The notes: generated from the letters alone by a model not told the origin. A DNA stretch of 64,000 nucleotides from Dyella_B acidisoli (GCF_049532895.1 NZ_CP064031.1:4216001-4280000); one strand, 5' to 3'. Shown: positions 27,172 to 35,808, counted from the stretch's first letter. Translations and numbers: made by a program.

Positions 27172-27453
27172 TTACCGCCCCTCGGCATTGGAGGTCTCGG
27201 CCGCCAACTTGAGTTCGCGATTGGCCGCGTCGAGAAGTTGCTCCGCTCTGGCAGCATGGCCGTTTAGCTGGTATTCGTTGGCCTGTCGTGCCGCCTGGAT
27301 GGAGCCGTAAGCCTGACTGATGAGATCTTGAGCGCGGGCGAGATTCGGATGGCGGCTATACCAAATATCGCGGCCAGGTTGGTACTGTGCCAGCGCGACA
27401 GAACCGACCAGCGTCAGGCCGACCAATACAGCTGCGAATGCAATGCGTTTCAT
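27172..27453 (-). CDS. Small secreted helical protein of unknown function
   Basis: A 93-residue exported protein. ATG 27453 begins a clear signal peptide (MKRIAFAAVLVGLTLVGSVALAQ). The mature part starts YQPGRDIWYSRHPN and is then predicted helical and rich in Ala, Gln and Glu (ARAQDLISQAYGSIQAARQA, ARAEQLLDAANRELKLAA). This resembles small periplasmic helical-hairpin proteins of Xanthomonadales, but I do not recognise a named family. A terminator follows directly, and a small lipoprotein gene precedes it on the same strand 120 bp upstream. Confidence 0.75.
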   Translation of the reverse strand: MKRIAFAAVLVGLTLVGSVALAQYQPGRDIWYSRHPNLARAQDLISQAYGSIQAARQANEYQLNGHAARAEQLLDAANRELKLAAETSNAEGR

Positions 27454-27573
27454 GGCTATTATCCTTAGTGATGTACGAGCTTGAATTCGACGATGCAATA
27501 CGACTCGTATCCGCATTGCAAAGAAATAGGATGCACGGACTCTCTTAATATCCATTCGTAAATGGATTTACTC

Positions 27574-27723
27574 TCAATTAGCCCAGCAATGATGTCCGTA
27601 CGGACCAGGATGCGTACCCGGCGGGCAGACAAGACCCGTTACAGGACTCATCACGCAACCGCTAAGCGTTGCAATAAGAAGGCACACAAGGATTGATAGA
27701 ACGATGGGCGAGGCTCTTTTCAT
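27574..27723 (-). CDS. Small lipoprotein (49 residues)
   Basis: A short gene with a complete lipoprotein signal: MKRASPIVLSILVCLLIATL followed by the lipobox LSGC. The mature peptide VMSPVTGLVCPPGTHPG leads to a Cys/Trp tail ending HCWAN. A GGGGAT ribosome site lies about six bases before the ATG. The CPPGTHPGPxG pattern is common in small secreted proteins of related bacteria, but the function is unknown. It is probably co-transcribed with the 93-residue secreted protein downstream. Confidence 0.65.
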   Translation of the reverse strand: MKRASPIVLSILVCLLIATLSGCVMSPVTGLVCPPGTHPGPYGHHCWAN

Positions 27724-28070
27724 GTAAATCCCCAATGAAGACATGACAACAATCGAAGTAAGAGCGAGGTCGAATATCTACGCGACATATATGTCGCCGC
27801 CTCAACACTCGAACGCTTAAACGCAGACATGACCCCCAGTGACTACGCAGAGCGCACGCATTGATGTCGAATATTCATTTTCAATATTCTTTCCTTCGAT
27901 TTCATACACGCATCTCTTCCAACGAACACCCTTTATGGACACGTGATGTATAGCCACGCATGAAAAAGACGTCGCGATTGAATAGATAAATAGCGCAACA
28001 ATTCAAACGATGACCGGGCATGAGGAACGCGCTGCTCTGCCATCTTTCGGGCTACATACGATTCATCACA
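27724..28070. other. Intergenic region without visible gene
   Basis: AT-richer than the flanks. Only very short frames on either strand, and no convincing hairpin or promoter pattern was seen. Confidence 0.6.
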
Positions 28071-28685
28071 TCACGAGCGGATATGCGTCATGTCGGGATC
28101 TAAAATCGAGACCATAACCCGGTTTCCACCCGCTAGCTTAGCGATGCACAGCGCCCTGTCCGCTTCTAGCAGAAGTGTTGTGCGCACTCCTTCGATGGGC
28201 GTCGCGCCCATATTGGGATCAAGCATGGCTGCGCCCACGCTCAACGTAACTTTTCCATAGATGCTTGCTTCGTGCCGAATGGCCATGTCATCCAAACTAG
28301 CCTGCATAGCCTTCGCCACTTTTATCGCGCCGCTGATATGAGTTTCCGGCATGATTGCAACAAATTCGTCGTTGCTATAACGGCTCAATATGTCGCCCTT
28401 TCGGCGAAGCGCGCTCTTTGCAGATGAAATCACTGCATGCAAACACTTCGCGCCACTGGACAATCCATTTTGAACGATATATTCCTTGAAGAAGTCCACA
28501 CCGATAACAATAGCGGCAAGCGGTAAGCGAAACTGGATGGATCGCTTGATCTCTTCATCAGTTATGCGTTCCATAAGTGCACGGCTGGCAAGGCCATAGA
28601 CAAGCCAATCCGTCACATTTCGCCCTAGCGTTTGATCGTCCTCAAGCGCATTTTTATCTGAAAATTTATCGGAGCCGCTATCCAC
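28071..28685 (-). CDS. Degenerate GGDEF-domain protein
   Basis: A 204-residue cytosolic protein that is essentially one GGDEF domain. The usual active loop GG(D/E)EF is replaced by YSNDEF (about residues 101-106), losing both glycines. No RxxD inhibitory site is evident before it, while the later landmarks VTLSVGAAM and LLLEADRALCIAKLAGGNRV remain. It is thus probably a c-di-GMP or GTP sensor rather than an active cyclase. A GTG start at 28685 follows GGAG. An ECF-type promoter of the shared class lies at 28823-28852, pointing at this gene with a leader of about 130 nt. Confidence 0.8.
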   Translation of the reverse strand: MDSGSDKFSDKNALEDDQTLGRNVTDWLVYGLASRALMERITDEEIKRSIQFRLPLAAIVIGVDFFKEYIVQNGLSSGAKCLHAVISSAKSALRRKGDILSRYSNDEFVAIMPETHISGAIKVAKAMQASLDDMAIRHEASIYGKVTLSVGAAMLDPNMGATPIEGVRTTLLLEADRALCIAKLAGGNRVMVSILDPDMTHIRS

Positions 28686-28822
28686 AACTATCTCCGCAAT
28701 CAGTCATCAACCTTCGAATCATCGCGATGCCAGCAACAACCTCGTTCACCGGGTCGTGTGTGAATCGTGCAGGCACATTACGAAGCTTCAGTCGAATCCT
28801 TTCTACGATCTCACCTAATTAC

Positions 28823-28852
28823 TAAGACGAGAAAACGCGAACAAAGGCCTAC
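28823..28852 (-). promoter_or_regulatory. Shared ECF-type promoter, copy 1 (GGDEF gene)
   Basis: On the minus strand GTAGGC (28847-28852), CTTTGTTC-rich spacer of 17, then CGTCTTA (28823-28829). Both blocks match six other sites in this window. Confidence 0.7.
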
Positions 28853-29045
28853 CTACTTATACGCAGATATTATTTTTCAAATTTATGAGCAGTTAATTTA
28901 TGGGACGGCACGCATAGATCGTCTAAGAGAGAACGGATCTTCGTTAAAAAAACACCTCCAGCGCCAAGGTACAGGGGATACACCTTAGCGCCTTCCAGCA
29001 AACGCTGGAACGTAACTTGACCAGTCCCAATCAGGTCACGGGAGA

Positions 29046-29258
29046 CTATGTGGAAATCGAACCGTCGTCAGTGTTCACAGCTTCGTCTTGTTCCGTTTGA
29101 CAACTATCTTCATGGCAGCCACAAGCCGCCACACATCGAAGCTCCATTTCATATCTGCCTTTGGCGATATCCGTATCGATCTCGCCTACCTTGCGTATGG
29201 CGCATCCCTCTACGCATACAAGGTGTCTACTTGCACCCCATCCTTTTCGCTCCATCAC
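29046..29258 (-). CDS. Possible Cys-rich small protein (70 residues)
   Basis: The frame begins MMERKGWGASRHLVCVEGC and contains six cysteines in CVEGC, CVAACGC and DSC patterns. An AAGG site lies seven bases upstream. It overlaps the 3' end of the small membrane protein gene at 29227-29463 in another frame, so it is either a coupled second gene or the continuation of that gene after a frameshift. No family recognised. The tail is acidic and hydrophilic (TEQDEAVNTDDGSIST). Confidence 0.35.
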   Translation of the reverse strand: MMERKGWGASRHLVCVEGCAIRKVGEIDTDIAKGRYEMELRCVAACGCHEDSCQTEQDEAVNTDDGSIST

Positions 29259-29463
29259 CAGCCTTATTACCTAGGATGAGCATGTCGCCAAGGTCGACGG
29301 ATGATCCTTCATTACCGAACGCGCATGCCTCGACAAGCCGCTCCTGCGATTCCATCCATACGACTCCGTACGCACGCAAGAAGCAAATCGATGCGACAAA
29401 GAGCGCGTATATCAAAAATATAGATAGACCCTCCTTTCTCTCCGTGCGCGTCATGCGTTTCAT
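29227..29463 (-). CDS. Small single-span membrane protein
   Basis: A 78-residue frame: a basic N-terminus (MKRMTRTERKEG), one hydrophobic segment (LSIFLIYALFVASICFLRAY), then a hydrophilic tail with two cysteines. ATG 29463 follows GAGAG by about eight bases. Support comes from a promoter of the shared ECF class at 29565-29593 in the same orientation, with a leader of about 95 nt. No family is recognised. It overlaps the Cys-rich frame at 29046-29258. Confidence 0.5.
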   Translation of the reverse strand: MKRMTRTERKEGLSIFLIYALFVASICFLRAYGVVWMESQERLVEACAFGNEGSSVDLGDMLILGNKAGDGAKRMGCK

Positions 29464-29564
29464 GGCGGACTCTCTCAACTGAAGACCATTGCTTATATCC
29501 GTCATCTTTACGTAACCATGACAACGTGGACGATGACGCGTCGCATTTCTCCGTCCTTTCCAAT

Positions 29565-29593
29565 TGAAACGTTCATGCGCCCCAAAAGCCTAC
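29565..29593 (-). promoter_or_regulatory. Shared ECF-type promoter, copy 2 (small membrane protein)
   Basis: On the minus strand GTAGGC (29588-29593) followed by TTTTGGGGCGCATGAA (16) and CGTTTCA (29565-29571). Confidence 0.65.
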
Positions 29594-30046
29594 CCAGGCC
29601 TTTGACAGGTTGGCCCAATCATCACGAATTACTGAGATATCACTTCATGAAATCTTGCGAAGACGATTTTTTTTGCACGACAGACTATTCAAATAGAAGC
29701 GTCGAACCTTATAAGCGTTTTTTCCCTTATTACTAGCATTCGCATGGCCGCGCCTACTATCAGATTTTTCCTAACACCGAAGTTTCTACTCGCGAACCAA
29801 GTTTTACGTCACAAAAGCGCGCAGTTCTTGCCGCGCTCGGTGGGGGACATTTCGCCCCTCAGCGTTCTATTAAGTGCAGCTCTATGAAAGGCCATGCTTG
29901 CCGAGGAGTCGGAAAGTCTGGCGTCAAGGGGAGAGTTGCTCGACACCCGATAGGTTCGAGGCAACACATTTAATACGCGATTCTCGGCCATCAATGCTTT
30001 TTTCGGCCACGACCATGTCATTTACCCAGAACTCGAGGAGTTACAT
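29594..30046. other. Upstream region of the first S53 peptidase
   Basis: No credible gene. A ribosome site GAGGAG precedes the ATG at 30047. Unlike its paralogue at 40.8-43.4 kb, no clear GTAGGC / CGTYTNA pair was found here. Confidence 0.5.
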
Positions 30047-32614
30047 ATGTCAGCTCAGATATGTTTGAAGGGTAATCGCAAAACGCTGTTATCCACGGCA
30101 CTGTCTTTGGCCATAGTGTCCATGTCGGCGCATGCCGCCGAAGGCACCTTGGTTTCTACGCGCACGCACGCGAGTATCCAGACCAATGACAGTGTGACGA
30201 CGCTCGTCGCAAACGGCTTCCCTTCCATTGACGCCACGCAGATCTCGTCGCTGGAACAAAGCAAACCACTGCATGTGATGGTAAGTCTCCAGTTACGCAA
30301 CGCAGACCAGCTGAAAAGCTTTGAGCAATCAGTGAACGAGCTAGGAAGCCCTGACTATCATCACTTCCTGACACCTGCCCAATTCAAAGCCCAATACTCG
30401 CCTACGGACGCGCAAGTTCAGTCCGTGGTAGCGCATTTGCAGAAATACGGCTTCACCAACATCCAGGTGTCACCGAACAACACGCTGGTGTCTGCCGACG
30501 GCAATGCAGCTACCGTCAATGCGGCCTTCAACGCCAACATGAAGAGCTTCATGTACAAGGGCGAGAAGCACTATGCCAATGGCTCTGACGTTATCGTGCC
30601 GCAATCGCTGGGCAGCACCGTTGATGCGGTCCTCGGCCTGCAGGACTATGCCACCGTTCACGTGCTGTCGACCCCTGCCATAAAGCCGGTCAAGGGTGTC
30701 AATGCCGCTGTGCCGCAGGCCGCTACGGGTGGACAGGAAGTGGCTCACAGTCCGCTTGATATTCCCACCATTTACGATGTGGGCACCACACCGACGGCAT
30801 CGACCACGGTCGTGGGTATCATCACCTGGGGCGACATGACCCAGGCCACCAGTGACCTGAATACCTTCACCACCAACAACAGTCTGTCGAAGGTCAATCT
30901 GAAGACCGTTTCGGTTCCTGGCAGTGGTGCGGGCTATCAGGACGGTACCGTCGAGTGGGATCTGGACAGCCAAACCATCGATAGCGTTTCCGGCGGCGTG
31001 AAACAGATGATCTTGTACGCCGCGTCCAGCTCGCAGAGCTCCGATATTACGGCGGCCTATAACCAGGCCGTGACGGACGATACCGCCAAGGTCATCAACG
31101 TGTCGCTGGGTTCGGACGAAACAGCCGCCGCCAACGGAGGTGTGGAGTCAGCCGACGATAAGATCTTCGCTCAGGCCGTGACTCAGGGACAGGTCTTCTC
31201 GGTTGCCAGTGGCGACGCGGGTGTGTATGGGTGGTCGTTTGATTCCTCGGGCAATGGTCCGGGCTACGTTGCCAATGGCCAAGGTGTCCCGCAAATTACG
31301 CTCAGCCAATATGGCGTGTCCGAGCCGGGTGCATCACCGGACGTCGTGGTAGTCGGCGGCACGGCACTATCCACGTCGACGACCAGCAGTACCACCTACG
31401 TGGGTGAAACCGGCTGGAACTCGGGTCTTTCGACCCAAGGCATGAACAACGATGGCAATGAGCGCCTCTGGGCCGCCACTGGTGGCGTCAGCGGCTTCGA
31501 AACCGCACCTACTTGGCAGTCGAGCTACCTGAGCAACAAACCCAGCAAACGCGAAGTACCCGACATCGCATTCGACGCAGACAATGCTTCGGGCGTGAAC
31601 ATTGTGTATGAGGGTATGGGCGCGCAAGTGGGGGGGACCAGTCTCGCCTCACCGATCTTCGTGGGCATCTGGTCTCGTATCGAGGCAGCCAATAGCAACT
31701 CACTGGGTCTGCCAACCCCGAACATGTACAAGTACTTCTCGGCAGATAACACACCGCTGCATGATGTCACCGTAGGCAACAACGGCATTACTTCCAATGG
31801 CACCACCTACGGTTACAACGCCGGCGTCGGTTATGACATGGATACCGGCTGGGGCAGTTTGGACATCAGCAAGTTCAGCGCTTACGTCACCAAATACTGG
31901 GGTGGTGCGCCGACGCCAACGCCAACACCTACTCCGACACCCACCCCCACTCCAACACCGACACCGACACCCACTCCAACACCCACCCCTACTCCGACAC
32001 CGACACCGTCCGGTCATCCCGTCGCTAATTTCGGCGATACGGTCAGCGGCCTGACGGCGAACTTCGCCAATACCTCCACCGATACGGGAGGTACCATCAA
32101 AGCTTCCTCGTGGAACTTTGGCGACGGCAGCACGTCTTCTGCGACCAGCCCTAGCCACACCTATGCGGCGGCCGGTACCTACTCGGTGTCACTGAAGGTG
32201 ACCGACAACACTGGGGTCAGCAATACCAAGACCGAGTCGGTGACGGTGAAAAGCAGTAGTAACGGCGGTGTATTCAGCAACAACACACCGAGCTCGATCG
32301 GCGACAACGCCGTTGTCGTCAGCAGCATCGCGGTAAGCGGCGAGTCGGGCAACGCGCCGACAACGTTGCAAGTGCACGCCAACATCACGCACAGCCACTC
32401 CGGCGATTTGTTGATCGAGCTCATTGCACCGAACGGTTCTGCACAGCTTCTGCAAGAACCTGACTTCAACAATGACGGCAACATCAACAAGACCTGGACC
32501 GTGAACGCATCCTCGTCACCGGCGAACGGCACATGGCAGCTCGAAATCGTTGACTTCGATGTGTATGGGAACGGCGACCACGGCACACTCAATAACTGGA
32601 GCCTGACGTTCTAA
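30047..32614 (+). CDS. S53 serine-carboxyl peptidase with PKD and P domains
   Basis: An 855-residue secreted sedolisin/kumamolisin-type peptidase. Signal peptide to about residue 31; activation propeptide about 33-215 (SPDYHHFLTPAQFKAQYSPT). In the catalytic domain Glu303 and Asp307 (EWDLDSQT), an Asp in ASGDAGVYG and Ser532 (VGGTSLASP) match the S53 Ser-Glu-Asp set. A calcium-site-like region YDMDTGWGSLD closes the domain. A Pro-Thr repeat linker (about 621-654), one PKD domain and a proprotein-convertase P domain follow. Such enzymes are exported, self-activate at acid pH and degrade proteins. It is the first of two full paralogues in the window. Confidence 0.93.
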   Translation: MSAQICLKGNRKTLLSTALSLAIVSMSAHAAEGTLVSTRTHASIQTNDSVTTLVANGFPSIDATQISSLEQSKPLHVMVSLQLRNADQLKSFEQSVNELGSPDYHHFLTPAQFKAQYSPTDAQVQSVVAHLQKYGFTNIQVSPNNTLVSADGNAATVNAAFNANMKSFMYKGEKHYANGSDVIVPQSLGSTVDAVLGLQDYATVHVLSTPAIKPVKGVNAAVPQAATGGQEVAHSPLDIPTIYDVGTTPTASTTVVGIITWGDMTQATSDLNTFTTNNSLSKVNLKTVSVPGSGAGYQDGTVEWDLDSQTIDSVSGGVKQMILYAASSSQSSDITAAYNQAVTDDTAKVINVSLGSDETAAANGGVESADDKIFAQAVTQGQVFSVASGDAGVYGWSFDSSGNGPGYVANGQGVPQITLSQYGVSEPGASPDVVVVGGTALSTSTTSSTTYVGETGWNSGLSTQGMNNDGNERLWAATGGVSGFETAPTWQSSYLSNKPSKREVPDIAFDADNASGVNIVYEGMGAQVGGTSLASPIFVGIWSRIEAANSNSLGLPTPNMYKYFSADNTPLHDVTVGNNGITSNGTTYGYNAGVGYDMDTGWGSLDISKFSAYVTKYWGGAPTPTPTPTPTPTPTPTPTPTPTPTPTPTPTPTPSGHPVANFGDTVSGLTANFANTSTDTGGTIKASSWNFGDGSTSSATSPSHTYAAAGTYSVSLKVTDNTGVSNTKTESVTVKSSSNGGVFSNNTPSSIGDNAVVVSSIAVSGESGNAPTTLQVHANITHSHSGDLLIELIAPNGSAQLLQEPDFNNDGNINKTWTVNASSSPANGTWQLEIVDFDVYGNGDHGTLNNWSLTF
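31908..32009 (+). repeat. Pro-Thr dipeptide minisatellite
   Basis: A degenerate run of CC(N)AC(N) codons encodes an alternating Pro-Thr linker of about 34 residues between catalytic and PKD domains. Such tracts can change length by slippage. A longer one lies in the paralogue at 41415-41530. Confidence 0.85.
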
Positions 32615-32660
32615 AGGCTGCAGCGCACAGGGATGTGCGCCTGCATCTGAAACGATTCCA

Positions 32661-32692
32661 GCGCCAGACCCTCAGGGCCTGGCGCTTTTTTA
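32661..32692 (+). terminator. Rho-independent terminator of the S53 gene
   Basis: GCGCCAG-ACCCTCAGGGC-CTGGCGC followed by TTTTTT. Confidence 0.85.
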
Positions 32693-32782
32693 TCCTCGAA
32701 AGATCCCATATCGGCACGGCACCGCTGTCTTGACTGGAATATACGTGCACAACAGAAGGACCGGCGCGAATGGAAGAAAGCT

Positions 32783-33031
32783 TCACTCTTGATCGGCTAT
32801 GCAACCCTTCAACAAGGCGAGCGCTTTGGCGAGATCTTTTTCTACCCTGCTTACAGGTATGCCGGAAAGTACGGCGATCTGTTTGCAACTCATGCCATAC
32901 ACCCGCTTGAGCAGAAAGACGCGCTGACATTCGGGCGAAAGCTTGAGAATCACCTTGCCAATGGACGCCATCTGTTGCTCATGCACCAGGTATCCCGCAG
33001 GCGAAGTATTCGGTGATGGCGTGGCAGACAT
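32783..33031 (-). CDS. Stand-alone sigma region 4 protein
   Basis: An 82-residue protein that consists almost only of an ECF sigma region 4 helix-turn-helix: LSPECQRVFLLKRVYGMS, then CKQIAVLSGIPVSRVEKDLAKAL. It has no region 2, and the frame upstream is not a broken sigma gene. ATG 33031 has an excellent AAAGGAGGG site, so the short form is genuine. It closely resembles region 4 of the FecI-like factor at 46146-46727 (PPKCQRVYILKRVYGLS). It may pair with a separate region 2 subunit, compete for promoter -35 elements or titrate the anti-sigma FecR; all three are inference. Confidence 0.75.
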   Translation of the reverse strand: MSATPSPNTSPAGYLVHEQQMASIGKVILKLSPECQRVFLLKRVYGMSCKQIAVLSGIPVSRVEKDLAKALALLKGCIADQE

Positions 33032-33238
33032 GAAGGCCCTCCTTTCTCATCGAGGTGGGCCACCCAAATGGAGTTGCGACAAATGTCACCGCCGATGATG
33101 TGGGAAAGCTACTTTCCGCCTATGCCCTTTTGAATCGGAGAATTCCTACCGGAACCTGCCATCGGGGCAGCGCGACAAACGCGAGCCGGCTGTATGGAGC
33201 AACGGTTGCCAGGGATGCTCCCGCTCTTTACCTATGAA

Positions 33239-33273
33239 CAAAAATGACCGGTGCGCTTTACGCGACACCGGTC
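33239..33273 (-). terminator. Terminator of the metallopeptidase-like gene
   Basis: On the minus strand GACCGGTG-(12 nt)-CACCGGTC followed by ATTTTTGTT. A homologous hairpin follows the S53 paralogue at 40.8 kb. Confidence 0.75.
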
Positions 33274-33337
33274 AAGCCTGCTTTGCACAGTCAAGTGAGT
33301 GATTTGCACGCGCGCATCCCTGCGCGCGGATATTTCA

Positions 33338-33930
33338 TCAAAGTGAAACGTTCCAGCTGTTCAAGGTGCTGCTGTCGCCATTACCGAAGAAGTCGTAGTC
33401 GGTTACGGTCACCGTCCATGTGCCGTTGGCCAGTACGCCCGTCGCCGGCACCGAGTAGGTCGTATTGAGGCTACCCGTGGTCGTGAAGTCGGGACTCTTC
33501 AAGGTGGCCGAAGAACCATCCGGCGCCGTGATCGTGATCCCGAGATCCCCCGACATGTTGCTGGTGATGTTGACGTGCACCTGGATCGTCGACTTGGTGT
33601 CACCCGAAATGCCGCTCACCGTGATGGGACTGGTCACAGTCGCATCGTCGCCAATGGCGACCGCGGTGTTGTTGGAGAACGTACGGCCTGTCGGCGCTGT
33701 GACCGTCACCGAACCGGTCTTGGTGTTGGTCGCACCGGTGTTATCCGTCACCTTCAGCGAGACCGAGTACGTGCCGGCTGCGGCATAGGCGTGGCTCGGG
33801 CTTGCTACGGTGGAAGTGCTGCCGTCACCAAAGTTCCATGCATACGCGTTGATGGTACCGCCCGTATCGGTGGAGCTGTTGGTGAAGGTCGCCGTCAAGC
33901 CGCTTACCGTATCGGTGAAGTTGGCTACCG
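33338..33930 (-). repeat. Duplicated PKD-P C-terminal cassette, copy in metallopeptidase-like gene
   Basis: DNA and protein are nearly identical to 40811-41400, with only about four residue differences over the roughly 115-residue P domain. This indicates recent duplication or gene conversion between genes with unrelated catalytic domains. Confidence 0.85.
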
Positions 33931-35458
33931 GATTGCCCGTGGTGGTACCGCCGCTGCTTACCGTCACGGATGCGGTCTTGGTGTTGGTTGCACCAGTGTT
34001 GTCGGTTACCGTCAACGTCACGGTATACGTACCGGCTGCGGCATAAGTGTGGCTCGGGCTTGCTACGGTGGAGGTGGTGTTATCACCGAAGTTCCATGCA
34101 TACGAACTGATCGTGCCGCCCGTATCGGTGGAACTGTTTGTGAAGTTCACCGTCAGGCCGCTTACCGTGTCACCGAAGTTGGCGACCGGCTTACTACCCG
34201 CACTATGGTTCACGATCGGGTGCGAGATATCGCACTCGTTCGTATCGTTCGACCAGATGGACTGCTCTGCGAACGTGTCGTTGCCGAATTGGACATTGGC
34301 CGCTCCGCCTTGCTCGAACGAATAGCGCCAGGCACATTCGTCACCGTTTTCACCATTTTTTTGGTTGTACCAACCACCGCCAGAGAAGGTGGTAGCCGTT
34401 GGCGAAGAAGCATAGGGGAACGTATCGGACATCATCTCCTGCCATTCGTGTCCTAGCGTCATGGTGTAACCATCCAGCGTTCCTGCTGCGCCCGAATTCA
34501 CGAAATTCACGCCGCAGGTCGCACCGTTGTCCACGTTGTACGGTTGGTTGCTGAAAGCAACGGCGCCATCAGGAGAACCCGTACCTCCTCCACTGCCATC
34601 AAGGCCCGGGGCGGCACCGCCAAGCGCACCATCACCGTCCCAGTCGTGCCACGCGCAGTAACCTTGGTCGCCGGAAGTCTGGGCTTTATAGTCATCTGGA
34701 TTGGTGCCGTGCGGCGAGAGGATCACGTAATAGGCATACCGGTTCGATGCTGCCGTCGTATTGCCGAAGTGTTTCGCGGCTGCATCGGCCTCTTGCGCGA
34801 GTTGAAGCGCGGTAGCCTCCGCCGGAGACGCCGCAGAGTTGTCATACCACACACCGGCCAGAACGCCACCGGTCTGGTACGGGACGAAGCTGGCATTGTT
34901 CGGGCAACTGGTTGCGCCCGCCGACACGTTCGGGCCGTCGCACCATTGCGTCAACCCCGCCGACCACAGTTCACCGCCAGTACCGATGTCTTTGAAAAAC
35001 TTTTGCGTGACAGGCGCCGTACCATCCGGATCGCCGGAGAAGGTCAGATTGCCATTGGCATCGGTACTCTGGGTACCCCACTGGTTGCCATAGAACACCA
35101 CGTAGACTTTCACGGTACCGTCCATCACGCCGGCACCACCCGCATTAGGGTCGCCACCGAGATAGGACAACGTATCGGGACCCGTCGCTGCGGCCGTCGT
35201 GCCGGCCACGAAATTGGCGGCCTTCCACTGTCGTGACAGTCGGACCCCTTCAACGGTCGGTAAAACACCGTGACGGTAGGCATGTCCAACAAGCGGCGAA
35301 TACGGGTCTTGCAGAATATTGACCTTCTTCACCGCATAAGGATTCGTGGATGCACCATCGTCTGCGTGAACCGCTGCACTCCCCATGGTCACGCTGAGCA
35401 AAGCTGAAACCGCTGCCATTAACAGGCGGCTCCTCGAAGAAAACTTGCGATTAGACAT
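33338..35458 (-). CDS. Secreted HEWQE metallopeptidase-like protein with two PKD and one P domain
   Basis: A 706-residue exported protein. Its signal peptide is LLMAAVSALLSVTMGSAAVHA. The N-terminal domain (about 30-385) has VKVYVVFYGNQWGT, GYCAWHDWDGDGA, LGHEWQEMMSD and GGWYNQKNGENGDECAW. The HExxE pattern with a later Glu/Asp cluster suggests a metal-dependent hydrolase, with some likeness to EXORDIUM-type proteins, but I cannot name the family. Two PKD domains and a P domain follow, almost identical to those of the S53 peptidase at 40811-43417. ATG 35458 begins the signal peptide. A promoter of the shared ECF class lies about 180 nt upstream. Confidence 0.75.
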   Translation of the reverse strand: MSNRKFSSRSRLLMAAVSALLSVTMGSAAVHADDGASTNPYAVKKVNILQDPYSPLVGHAYRHGVLPTVEGVRLSRQWKAANFVAGTTAAATGPDTLSYLGGDPNAGGAGVMDGTVKVYVVFYGNQWGTQSTDANGNLTFSGDPDGTAPVTQKFFKDIGTGGELWSAGLTQWCDGPNVSAGATSCPNNASFVPYQTGGVLAGVWYDNSAASPAEATALQLAQEADAAAKHFGNTTAASNRYAYYVILSPHGTNPDDYKAQTSGDQGYCAWHDWDGDGALGGAAPGLDGSGGGTGSPDGAVAFSNQPYNVDNGATCGVNFVNSGAAGTLDGYTMTLGHEWQEMMSDTFPYASSPTATTFSGGGWYNQKNGENGDECAWRYSFEQGGAANVQFGNDTFAEQSIWSNDTNECDISHPIVNHSAGSKPVANFGDTVSGLTVNFTNSSTDTGGTISSYAWNFGDNTTSTVASPSHTYAAAGTYTVTLTVTDNTGATNTKTASVTVSSGGTTTGNPVANFTDTVSGLTATFTNSSTDTGGTINAYAWNFGDGSTSTVASPSHAYAAAGTYSVSLKVTDNTGATNTKTGSVTVTAPTGRTFSNNTAVAIGDDATVTSPITVSGISGDTKSTIQVHVNITSNMSGDLGITITAPDGSSATLKSPDFTTTGSLNTTYSVPATGVLANGTWTVTVTDYDFFGNGDSSTLNSWNVSL

Positions 35459-35634
35459 AAAGAAATTCCCCAAAGCTTTATTTTTGACAAACGGGCCCCA
35501 CGAGCACGTGTGCCCGTAACTCTTTTGCACCGAAGTGCAACCCTCCTTTCGTATCGCTCCGGACGACGGCTCCAACGCGCTACGCATCCCTGCGCAATCC
35601 CCTTCCCCGATCGCGTAGCAGCGTCGCCATATAT

Positions 35635-35663
35635 TTAAACGGTGACCAAAAAAAAAAGCCTAT
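35635..35663 (-). promoter_or_regulatory. Shared ECF-type promoter, copy 3 (metallopeptidase-like gene)
   Basis: On the minus strand ATAGGC (35658-35663), a ten-T run plus GGTCAC (16 in all), then CGTTTAA (35635-35641). Confidence 0.7.
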
Positions 35664-35778
35664 GTGATCATTTCTACTAAGACATGAAGATCCGATATCT
35701 TTGTGCGGGATAAAACGCCCAGCTCAAACTGAACAAATCGTCAGACGCATCTGCTTCTTAACCGTGAATGGTTCGAGG

Positions 35779-35808
35779 GTAGGCTTTTCCTGTTCGAACC
35801 GCGTCTTA
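35779..35808 (+). promoter_or_regulatory. Shared ECF-type promoter, copy 4 (PAS pseudokinase)
   Basis: GTAGGC (35779-35784), 17-nt spacer TTTTCCTGTTCGAACCG, CGTCTTA (35802-35808), 65 bp before the gene. An inverted repeat GGTTCGA (35770-35776) / TCGAACC (35794-35800) brackets the -35 block and may be an operator. Confidence 0.72.

Noticed and set aside
29980..30020. ATGCTTTTTTCGG before the first S53 gene as an eighth ECF-type promoter
   Set aside because: The -35 block does not match GTAGGC and no CGTYTNA follows at 16-17 bases.
33060..33125. ATAGGC (minus strand) upstream of the sigma region 4 gene as another ECF-type promoter
   Set aside because: The -10 position reads ACATCA rather than CGTYTNA; only one block fits.
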